Shown here: in pieces, positions 44,281 through 51,008 of the stretch
Position numbering within the stretch: the first letter of the stretch is position 1
Layout: each line of letters starts with the position of its first letter
From: Pseudomonas triticicola
Lineage (GTDB): Bacteria; Pseudomonadota; Gammaproteobacteria; Pseudomonadales; Pseudomonadaceae
Length of the DNA: 64,000 nucleotides
Reading direction: 5' to 3'
NCBI RefSeq assembly: GCF_019145375.1
Contig: NZ_JAHSTX010000001.1
Location: 4,055,501 to 4,119,500 of the forward strand
Notes under the pieces: generated by a model
What the model was told of the DNA's origin: nothing
Database searches by the model: none
What the model saw: only the letters and a program-made list of their open reading frames with translations
Translations under genes and position numbers: made by a program

Positions 44281-46977
44281 ATGAAGAGCCAGCCCGATGC
44301 CGCCAGCCGTATGGCGGCCGAGGTAGTGACGCAGTTGCCTGTGCCCTCGCGGCTCGGCATGCTGCGTTTCGAGCGCTTGAATGAAGCCAGTTGGGCGATG
44401 CTGTTCCTTGATCCCAACTGCGAACGCCAGTTTGGCCAGCCGGCCGTCGAGCTCTGCGCACTGGTCGGCTCGCCCTACGCCAGCCTCATGGAGCCCGAAG
44501 CGCGCTACCTACTGCATGACGCGATCCAGCAGCAACTAAGCAAAAGCGCGCATTACGTGGTGCGCTACACCCTGCACACCGCCGCCGGCGCGTTGAACAT
44601 GCTCGAGCTGGGCGAAGCTTACAAACAGCACAACCGGCACTTGCTGCGCGGCTATCTGCTGGCGGTCGACGAGGTGTTCGACGAAACCCAGGCGCTGCCT
44701 TCGGTGGATCTGGAAACCCAGAACTCGCGCCTGCAAATCGCCCTTGAGCTGAACCAGCGTGCCCAGCAGGAACAACTGCAGCATCTGGAACGCGTGCGCG
44801 CCCAGCAGGATCTGATTCTGCTGCTCGCACGCCAGCGCTACAGCACGCACAACTCGCTGCAGGAAGCCGCCGAGCTGATCACCCGCTGCGCCTGCGATAT
44901 CTACGAAATCGACTGCGCCAGCCTGTGGAACCTCGAAGGCCAGCGCTTGCTGCCGATCTCCGCCTACCACCGGGCAACTCAGGAATATCTGCTGCCGGAG
45001 CCGATCGATATCAGCGGCTTCCCCGATTACATGGAAGCCCTGCACAGCAGCCGCGCCATCGATGCCCACAACGCCATGCACGACCCGCGCACCCGCGAGA
45101 TGGCCGAGGCGATGCGTCCGCGTGACGTCAACGCCATGCTCGATGCCAGCATTCGCGTCGACGGCCAGGTAGTCGGCGTGTTGTGCCTGGAACAGACCGG
45201 CGTGACCCGCGCCTGGCAGTCCGACGAAATCGCCTTTGCCGGCGAACTGGCCGACCAGTTTGCGCAAGTGATCAACAATCACAACCGGCGTACCGCCACT
45301 AGCGCCCTGCATCTGTTTCAGCGCGCGGTCGAGCAAAGCGCCAACGCCTTTTTGCTGGTCAACTGCGACGGCGTGGTCGAGTACGTCAACCCGAGCTTCA
45401 CCGCGATCACCCAGTACACCACCGAGGAAGTCCACGGCCAGCGCCTGTCGGAACTGCCCGCCCTGGAAAATCTCAGCGAACTGCTGTTCGACGCGCCCTC
45501 GGCGCTGGCCCAGAACAACAGCTGGCAGGGCGAATTCAAAAGTCGGCGCAAGAACCTCGAACCGTACTGGGGGCAGTTGTCGATTTCCAAGGTCTATGGC
45601 GACAACCGTGAGCTGACGCATTACATCGGCATCTACGAAGACATCACCCAGACCAAACTTGCGCAGCAACGTATCGAGCGCCTGGCCTACACCGACAACC
45701 TGACCAACCTCGGCAACCGTCCGGCATTCATCCGCAATCTCGATGAGCGCTTCGCCCGCGACAGCGATACGCCGATCAGTCTGTTGCTGGTGGACATCGA
45801 CAACTTCAAGCGGATCAACGACAGCCTCGGCCACCAGACTGGCGACAAACTGTTGATCAGCCTCGCCCGGCGCCTGCGCAACAGCCTCAGCCCGAGTGGC
45901 AGCCTGGCGCGTTTTGCCAGTAACGAATTCGCCGTGTTGCTCGACGACACCGACCTTGAGGCCGGGCAGCAGATCGCCAGTCAGTTGCTGATGACCCTCG
46001 ACAAGCCGATGTTCGTCGACAATCAGCTGATCAGTGTCACCGGCTCCGTCGGCCTCGCCTGCGCGCCGCTGCACGGGCGCGATCCGCAAACCCTGATGCG
46101 CAACGCCGGCCTGGCGCTGCACAAGGCCAAGGCCAACGGCAAACATCAGTTGCAGGTGTTCACCGAAGCGCTGAACGCTGAAGCCAGTTACAAACTCTTC
46201 GTCGAGAACAACCTGCGCCGCGCCCTGACCCAGAATGAACTGGACGTGTTCTACCAGCCGAAACTGTGCCTGCGCAGCGGTCGCTTGCTGGGCATGGAAG
46301 CGCTGTTGCGCTGGAACCATCCGGAACGCGGCATGATTCGCCCGGACCAGTTCATCAGCGTCGCCGAGGAAACCGGCCTGATCATTCCGATCGGCAAATG
46401 GATCGCGCGTCAGGCGTGCCGCATGAGCAAATCCTTGACTGCTGCCGGCCTGGGCAATCTGCAGGTGGCAATCAATCTGTCACCGAAACAGTTCTCTGAT
46501 CCGGATCTGGTCGCCTCGATCGCCAACATCCTCAAGGAAGAAGCGCTGCCGGCCAATCTGCTCGAACTCGAGCTGACCGAAGGCTTGTTGCTGGAAGCCA
46601 CCGAAGACACGCATTTGCAGCTCGACCAGCTCAAACGCCTGGGCCTGACCCTGGCCATGGATGACTTCGGCACCGGGTACTCGTCGCTGAGCTATCTGAA
46701 GAAATTCCCGATCGACATCATCAAGATCGATCGCAGCTTCATCCATGAAATCCCGGACAACCAGGACGACATGGAAATCACCTCCGCGGTGATCGCCATG
46801 GCCCACAACCTCAAGCTCAAGGTCGTCGCCGAAGGCATCGAAACCGCCGAGCAACTAGCGTTCCTGCGCCGGCATCGGTGCGACGTCGGCCAGGGTTATC
46901 TGTTCGACCGACCGATTCCGGGTGATGAACTGATCAAAGCGCTCAGGCGCTATCCGCGTGGGCCGCTCTGTCTCTAA
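44281..46977 (+). CDS. dipA: Cyclic-di-GMP phosphodiesterase DipA (GAF-PAS-degenerate GGDEF-EAL)
   Basis: An 898-residue signalling protein that hydrolyses c-di-GMP and promotes biofilm dispersal. In order: an N-terminal PAS-like region, a GAF domain (about 190-340; YEIDCASLWNLEGQRLLPI), a PAS domain (about 360-470; ANAFLLVNCDGVVEYVNPSF), a GGDEF-type domain whose active-site motif is ASNEF (546-550) and so cannot be a normal cyclase, and an intact EAL domain (EALLR 673-677, DDFGTGYSS from 794, with KVVAEGIE later). P. aeruginosa DipA (PA5017) has, from memory, the same length and the same ASNEF. ATG 44281 (MKSQPDAASR). It is flanked by palindromic repeats on both sides, so it is transcribed alone. 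Confidence 0.93.
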   Translation: MKSQPDAASRMAAEVVTQLPVPSRLGMLRFERLNEASWAMLFLDPNCERQFGQPAVELCALVGSPYASLMEPEARYLLHDAIQQQLSKSAHYVVRYTLHTAAGALNMLELGEAYKQHNRHLLRGYLLAVDEVFDETQALPSVDLETQNSRLQIALELNQRAQQEQLQHLERVRAQQDLILLLARQRYSTHNSLQEAAELITRCACDIYEIDCASLWNLEGQRLLPISAYHRATQEYLLPEPIDISGFPDYMEALHSSRAIDAHNAMHDPRTREMAEAMRPRDVNAMLDASIRVDGQVVGVLCLEQTGVTRAWQSDEIAFAGELADQFAQVINNHNRRTATSALHLFQRAVEQSANAFLLVNCDGVVEYVNPSFTAITQYTTEEVHGQRLSELPALENLSELLFDAPSALAQNNSWQGEFKSRRKNLEPYWGQLSISKVYGDNRELTHYIGIYEDITQTKLAQQRIERLAYTDNLTNLGNRPAFIRNLDERFARDSDTPISLLLVDIDNFKRINDSLGHQTGDKLLISLARRLRNSLSPSGSLARFASNEFAVLLDDTDLEAGQQIASQLLMTLDKPMFVDNQLISVTGSVGLACAPLHGRDPQTLMRNAGLALHKAKANGKHQLQVFTEALNAEASYKLFVENNLRRALTQNELDVFYQPKLCLRSGRLLGMEALLRWNHPERGMIRPDQFISVAEETGLIIPIGKWIARQACRMSKSLTAAGLGNLQVAINLSPKQFSDPDLVASIANILKEEALPANLLELELTEGLLLEATEDTHLQLDQLKRLGLTLAMDDFGTGYSSLSYLKKFPIDIIKIDRSFIHEIPDNQDDMEITSAVIAMAHNLKLKVVAEGIETAEQLAFLRRHRCDVGQGYLFDRPIPGDELIKALRRYPRGPLCL

Positions 46978-47014
46978 CCCCTCTACCCCATTCTCGCCAT
47001 AACATGCCGCCCTC

Positions 47015-47099
47015 TGTAGGAGCTGCCGAAGGCTGCGATCTTTTGGTCTGGTTTTTAAAAAGCAAAATCAAAAGATCGCAGCCTTCGGCAGCTCCTACA
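47015..47099. repeat. Perfect REPIN of the GATCGCAGCC family
   Basis: Arms of 31 bases, at 47015-47045 and 47069-47099, are exact inverses. The left begins TGTAGGAGCTGCCGAAGG and the right ends with its complement. The loop is 23 bases. It lies 38 bases after the dipA stop and would form a very stable hairpin in RNA. It is the least decayed of three copies in the window. Confidence 0.95.
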
Positions 47100-47179
47100 T
47101 TGGGTAGTGATTAACTCGGCATCATTCGGCACACTGGCGGTCTGACTTTTTACCTCCAACCTGACTGAGAGGAACGATC

Positions 47180-47830
47180 ATGGTTCTGCGCTCGGAAATT
47201 CTGGTGAACAAAAACGTGCTTCCAACCAAAGAACAAGCCCTGCCCGGCCGCGAAACCCCGATGACCCTGCCGGAAAAACACTTCGTCTTCGAAGACACCC
47301 CGCTGCTCGGTCCATTCTTTCAGGACGTCGACTTCGCGATTTTCGGTCTGGGTTGCTTCTGGGGCGCGGAACGACGCTTCTGGCAGCGCGAAGGCGTGGT
47401 CAGCACCGTGGTCGGTTACGCCGGTGGCTTCACGCCAAACCCGACGTACGAAGAAGTCTGCTCGGGCCTGACCGGCCACGCCGAAGTGGTATTGGTGGTG
47501 TATGACAAGGCTCAAGTCAGTTACGAAGAACTGCTGGCGATGTTCTGGGAACTGCACAACCCGACTCAGGGCATGCGTCAGGGCAACGACATCGGCACTC
47601 AGTACCGCTCGGTGATCTACGCGACCACCCCGGAGCAACTGGATGCGGCACTGAAAAGCAAAGACGTGTATCAGGCGGAACTGGCCAAGGCCGGTCTGGG
47701 TGAAATCAGCACCGAGATCGACCAGGCCCCGACCGTGTACTTTGCCGAGGCTTATCACCAGCAGTATCTGGCGAAGAACCCTGAAGGTTACTGCGGGATT
47801 GGCGGCACCGGCGTTTGCATGCCGAGCTGA
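47180..47830 (+). CDS. msrA: Peptide methionine-S-sulfoxide reductase MsrA
   Basis: Reduces methionine-S-sulfoxide in proteins and free methionine with thioredoxin. The 216-residue product carries the catalytic motif GLGCFWGAE with Cys59, the [17 protein letters not shown] substrate loop and C-terminal recycling cysteines in [11 protein letters not shown]. The N-terminal 55 residues are the longer form usual in enterobacterial and pseudomonad MsrA. GAGAGGA precedes ATG 47180. The stop touches the heptad hairpin shared with convergent rlmJ. Confidence 0.97.
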   Translation: MVLRSEILVNKNVLPTKEQALPGRETPMTLPEKHFVFEDTPLLGPFFQDVDFAIFGLGCFWGAERRFWQREGVVSTVVGYAGGFTPNPTYEEVCSGLTGHAEVVLVVYDKAQVSYEELLAMFWELHNPTQGMRQGNDIGTQYRSVIYATTPEQLDAALKSKDVYQAELAKAGLGEISTEIDQAPTVYFAEAYHQQYLAKNPEGYCGIGGTGVCMPS

Positions 47831-47895
47831 AAGCTGCTAGCGGCAAGCTTCAAGCTGCAAGCGCTGTTTTCGCTTCAGCTTGTAGCTTGTAGCTT
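47831..47895. repeat. Heptad-repeat hairpin, copy 3, between convergent msrA and rlmJ
   Basis: Left arm 47831-47862 (AAGCTGCTAGCGGCAAGC and TTCAAGCTGCAAGC) and right arm 47871-47895 (GCTTCAGCTTGTAGCTTGTA and following GCTTC) are inverted copies around GCTGTTTTC. It fills the whole space between the two stop codons, so it probably serves as a two-way terminator. Confidence 0.85.
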
Positions 47896-48731
47896 CATTC
47901 CGCTATTAACCAATCCATCTGCCAGCCACCCTGAGTCTGCCCCAGCTTCTTCGACAACCACGGCAGCAACTCACGCAATTCTTCTTCCAGCCCCCACGGC
48001 GGATTGGCGATCGCCAGCCCGGAACCGTTCAGGCTGTTCGGCGTATCCAGCGGATGCACCAGCAGCTCCACACGCAGCAACTTCGGCGCCCCCGTGCCTG
48101 CCAGGTCCTGATAGAAACGGCGCAGTGCACGCTGATCCTTCACCGGATACCAGATCGCCGCCACAGTCTGGCGCATGCGGCCGATGGCTTCTTTCATCGA
48201 CGCCGCGCAACGCTGCATCTCGTCGAGTTGCTCGAACGGCGGATCGATCAGCATCACCGCGCGCTTTTCCTGCACCGGCAACATCGCCCGCGCCACATGC
48301 CAGCCCTCGCCCAGATGCACTTTCACTCGACGATCGCCGGCCATGTTGTCCTTGAGCAACACGCCATCTTCGGGATGCTTCTCGTTGAGCATCACCCGAT
48401 CCTGCGGCCGCGTCAGACGCCGTGCCAGCTCCGGCGAACCCGGGTAATAGCGCAACTGGCCATCCGGGTTCATCTCGTGCAGCACCTTCATGTAGTCGGC
48501 GGTCAGCGCCGGCAGATCCGGCTGAGCCCACAACCGCGCAATGCCTTCCAGGTACTCGCCGGTGCGATTGGCCTGATCGCCCTGCAAGTCATACAGGCCA
48601 ATGCCGGCGTGCGTGTCGAGATAGGCAAACGGCTGCTCCTTGCGCGACATCAGGGCGATGAGGCGGGTCAAGGTCAGGTGTTTGAACACATCGGCGTGAT
48701 TGCCGGCATGGAAGGCGTGACGATAATTCAT
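47895..48731 (-). CDS. rlmJ: 23S rRNA (adenine2030-N6)-methyltransferase RlmJ
   Basis: A 278-residue methyltransferase with the RlmJ N-terminus MNYRHAFHAGNHADVFKH, an SAM-binding region with AYLDTHAGIGLYDL, and the catalytic motif VMLIDPPFEQ (DPPF-type for adenine N6). RlmJ modifies A2030 of 23S rRNA. ATG 48729-48731 has GGAGCAACC just upstream. The same convergent arrangement with msrA gives it its own promoter region in the 408-base gap 48732-49139, which otherwise holds only repeats. Confidence 0.96.
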   Translation of the reverse strand: MNYRHAFHAGNHADVFKHLTLTRLIALMSRKEQPFAYLDTHAGIGLYDLQGDQANRTGEYLEGIARLWAQPDLPALTADYMKVLHEMNPDGQLRYYPGSPELARRLTRPQDRVMLNEKHPEDGVLLKDNMAGDRRVKVHLGEGWHVARAMLPVQEKRAVMLIDPPFEQLDEMQRCAASMKEAIGRMRQTVAAIWYPVKDQRALRRFYQDLAGTGAPKLLRVELLVHPLDTPNSLNGSGLAIANPPWGLEEELRELLPWLSKKLGQTQGGWQMDWLIAE

Positions 48732-48811
48732 GGTTGCTCCTGCGAGGGCCGCAAAGTTTACCTTTTACCGGGCGGCAAGTCAGGGGTTGGCGGCTGAGCG
48801 GACAAAAGCCT

Positions 48812-49084
48812 GCCCCTCACCCTAACCCTCTCCCGGAGGGAGAGCGGACTGACGGTGGTGATCTTGCGAGTTACATCGACCTGAGTGATCGACTTGATCT
48901 CAGGCTTGGCCAAGCGTAGATAAGCGCGCAAGTCGCAAGTCGTCACACGACCAGTCCCCAGAAAGAACACCACCATCCAGGCTTGGCCAAGCGAAGTTCA
49001 CCCCTGAAGTCGCAGGTCGGTATACATCACCCAGACAACTCGGTCAGTCCCCTCTCCCTCTGGGAGAGGGCTAGGGTGAGGGGC
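48812..49084. repeat. CCCTCACCCTAACCC-type doublet with internal direct repeat
   Basis: One unit at 48812-48844 (CCCCTCACCCTAACCCTCTC then a GGAGGGAGAG stem) and an inverted unit at 49049-49084 (CCCCTCTCCCTCTGGGAGAG then GGCTAGGGTGAGGGG) bracket about 200 bases. Inside lies a 16-base direct repeat, CAGGCTTGGCCAAGCG, at 48901-48916 and 48979-48994, itself containing the palindrome CTTGGCCAAG. No gene is seen in 48732-49139. The same doublet design occurs at 61235-61412, including a shared CTCGGTCAGTCCCCTCTCCC block. Confidence 0.85.
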
Positions 49085-49139
49085 TTTGCTTTTATAGCGT
49101 TAAACTGGCAAACCATGAACGACAGGAAGTCAAAAACTC

Positions 49140-49682
49140 ATGCGATATCTGATCATCTGTTTACTCAGCCTTCTTAGTCCATACCTCGCCCTTGCCGACG
49201 AAACCCACATTGAACAGGCACGCCAGACACTAAAGAACTACGGGCTGAGCCACTCCATCCTGGCGCCATTCAATGAGCAATCAGCCCTGAGGAAAGACAT
49301 TGCACTATCCGCCAATGCCTACTCATTCATGGGCAACGGCCTGCATTCCATCCTGCAAAATGAAGACATGCTGCAAGTGCTGCACGATCCCTATAAAGAA
49401 ACACTGAGCTACATATCGGCGGCTTACCAGCAGACACCGTCACGCAGCAAACTCTCAAATGAAAAAGTGGTGTTCCTTGCGTGCCTGAAGATCTACAACT
49501 CCGAAGCGTTCAACCGCTTTATCAAAACCCAAGATGCCTACATCTCTGACTGCCCCCCCGATTTCAATCAATCAAAAGATCGCAGCCTTCGGCGGCTCCT
49601 ACATGGGATAGGCGCTCACTCTGCCGAAGGCTGCGATCTTTTGATCTTCAGGCGGGCAAGCTGCGCAGGCGCTTGCCGATGA
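49140..49682 (+). CDS. Secreted protein of unknown function whose C-terminus reads through a REPIN
   Basis: The 180-residue reading frame has a clear signal peptide (MRYLIICLLSLLSPYLALA, cleavage likely after ALA). I do not recognise the mature part. Its base composition is lower in G+C than its neighbours, suggesting accessory origin. From about residue 144 the frame enters the palindromic repeat at 49571-49645 and then overlaps the 3' end of the opposite gene, so the last 37 or so residues (including RRLLHGIGAHSAEGCD) are REP-encoded. A C7 run at 49554-49560, just before the repeat, is a possible frameshift site; losing one C would end the protein at a TAG near 49610. The original 3' end was probably displaced by the repeat. 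The coding call itself is moderate. Confidence 0.55.
   Translation: MRYLIICLLSLLSPYLALADETHIEQARQTLKNYGLSHSILAPFNEQSALRKDIALSANAYSFMGNGLHSILQNEDMLQVLHDPYKETLSYISAAYQQTPSRSKLSNEKVVFLACLKIYNSEAFNRFIKTQDAYISDCPPDFNQSKDRSLRRLLHGIGAHSAEGCDLLIFRRASCAGACR
49571..49645. repeat. GATCGCAGCC-family REPIN inside the 3' end of a gene
   Basis: ATCAAAAGATCGCAGCCTTC (49571-49590, continuing GGCGG) is inverted at 49621-49645 (CTGCCGAAGGCTGCGATCTT and following TTGAT), one mismatch in 25. It is the third member of the family and, unlike the others, lies within the reading frame of a coding sequence and ends three bases from the stop codon of the convergent gene. Confidence 0.9.
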
Positions 49683-49968
49683 CATCGAGCACATCACAGC
49701 CATCGCGCAATGGGATGGCGCACAGCAGGGCGAAGTCGCTGAGGATCACGGAGTCGCATTCGATCGAGCCGCGCATGCACATGTTTTCCAGGACCTGGAC
49801 CACGGCGCGGATGCGATGGTTGGCGGCGTCCATGAGGATGTCGAGGGGCACGTGGGTGTCGATGAACAGGCTGGGCATGTCGCTGCAATTGCCGGTGAGG
49901 GCCATGAAGCGGTTATCGGGGTGAGGCGTGATTTTCTTGTAGGGCGGATCATGTTTTGTCGTTGTCAT
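49648..49968 (-). CDS. Small Pseudomonas-type protein of unknown function (DUF3077/DUF6124-like)
   Basis: A 106-residue soluble protein (MTTTKHDPPYKKITPHPDN...). The layout, a polar Pro-rich start, a SLFIDTHVPLDILMDAANH segment (compare the 'pGvp.edAL..AS' pattern) and a helical C-terminal half, resembles the small DUF3077/DUF6124 proteins common in Pseudomonas. Identity is weak and no function is known. ATG 49966-49968 is preferred. An ATG three codons upstream is possible. Its 3' end overlaps the REP-extended frame on the other strand by 35 bases. A structured leader seems to lie upstream. Confidence 0.6.
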   Translation of the reverse strand: MTTTKHDPPYKKITPHPDNRFMALTGNCSDMPSLFIDTHVPLDILMDAANHRIRAVVQVLENMCMRGSIECDSVILSDFALLCAIPLRDGCDVLDVIGKRLRSLPA

Positions 49969-50294
49969 TCTTGGCATCCCTGAAGTTCTGAGTGGAGCCG
50001 CCATTGACCTTCCTACGGGTTTGGGTGGCAGCCATGTGCGGGAGTAGGAACTGAGAACTCCAAATCAGCCACGTCGAAACGTGTCCCGCACAAAGCCGCC
50101 GTCAACTTGTCATGAATACGTTTTGACCCTTGTATTCAGCCTGCGGCACTTATGCACTTCAGAGTTCGGGATCCTACCCCCTGTCACCGTTCTCGTGGTG
50201 ACAACGAAAAGACTATCCCTGCAACCCACCGCGCACCAGTTCATGAAAACCGCCGCGATTCGAAGGAAACGTCCGAAGCGTTTGCCCCGAAATT
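49969..50294 (-). other. 326-base gap between the DUF4123 gene and the small gene; putative structured leader
   Basis: No convincing gene. On the minus strand GGCTGCCA (50033-50026) can pair with TGGCGGCT (50003-49996) through eight pairs including two G-U, around a 22-base loop with CCC and AAGG tracts. It lies 28-65 bases upstream of the small gene's ATG. A second 7-bp stem, TGTCACC/GGTGACA, is at 50182-50203. A 45-codon open frame near 50110-50240 on the minus strand shows no recognisable protein. Confidence 0.4.
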
Positions 50295-51008
50295 TCACTC
50301 TGCCTCTGCCAGCAAAAACTCCAGAAGCGCCGATCGTGACGAATCTTCCGACATCGATAATTTGAAAAACTGCCCGACCTTGCAGCGCAGGACCGTCTCG
50401 GGAAACGCCTCGAACACGGCCCGTTGCTCCTCGCTCAGCCATTGCAGAGCATTGGCGATGCGTACGCTTGCATCAGTCTGCGTCAACAGCGATTGCGGCA
50501 CGCTCCACCACGGAAAGACCCGCCCCGAAACCAGCGCACGGCCCCCGATTTCAATGGCCTGGCCATTGATCAAGGCTCGTGAAACGACTGGCAGCAATTG
50601 CGCGGGAATGACCTCGTCAGAGTACAAAAGAGGCAGCAGAAACCGACCATCCCAAAAGCGAAAAAACACCGCTTTACCGTCCGGCATCAGCACTTGAGTC
50701 AGGCTGCGGAAATGTTCGACCAGCACTTCCATATCTGCCGAAGACACCGCCAACCATCCCCAGTCCCGGGATTGTGTTTCCGCCACCCAACGTAAAAACT
50801 CACTGTCCGCAGCGACAATTCCCACATAGGGCATCACCGCGTCCCACTCGGCATAAATGGTCTCGGCCCAGACCGGATGAGCTGTGCCCCGCCAGGCTTT
50901 GAATGCATCGGCATCGCTGGCGCGGCTGAAAATGGCGAACAGTTGTTCCGACGCGTGCAGCGGCTGCCGCGCCAGCCAATCTTCGGGCGTCAATTGTTCA
51001 GGCTGCAC
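50295..51008 (-). CDS. DUF4123 T6SS effector-loading adaptor (Tap/TEC-like)
   Basis: A 237-residue protein of the DUF4123 family, adaptors that load a specific cargo effector onto VgrG for type VI secretion. Typical features are LHASEQLFAIFSRASDADAF near the N-terminus, AETIYAEWDAVMPYVGIVA, WGWLAVSSADMEVLVEHFRS and KAVFFRFWDGRFLLPLL. The start is placed at GTG 51006-51008, which overlaps the vgrG stop by 11 bases and has AAGGA eight bases upstream. A start further inside vgrG (51056) is possible. Such adaptors are normally followed by their effector, but none is found here. Confidence 0.87.
   Translation of the reverse strand: MQPEQLTPEDWLARQPLHASEQLFAIFSRASDADAFKAWRGTAHPVWAETIYAEWDAVMPYVGIVAADSEFLRWVAETQSRDWGWLAVSSADMEVLVEHFRSLTQVLMPDGKAVFFRFWDGRFLLPLLYSDEVIPAQLLPVVSRALINGQAIEIGGRALVSGRVFPWWSVPQSLLTQTDASVRIANALQWLSEEQRAVFEAFPETVLRCKVGQFFKLSMSEDSSRSALLEFLLAEAE

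Noticed and set aside
48901..48994. Direct repeats CAGGCTTGGCCAAGCG considered as a CRISPR array
   Set aside because: Only two copies, no regular spacers and no cas genes; they sit inside a REP-type doublet.
50110..50442. 110-codon minus-strand frame overlapping the DUF4123 gene, considered as the missing T6SS effector
   Set aside because: Two thirds overlap the DUF4123 coding sequence out of frame, and the remainder shows no toxin motif.
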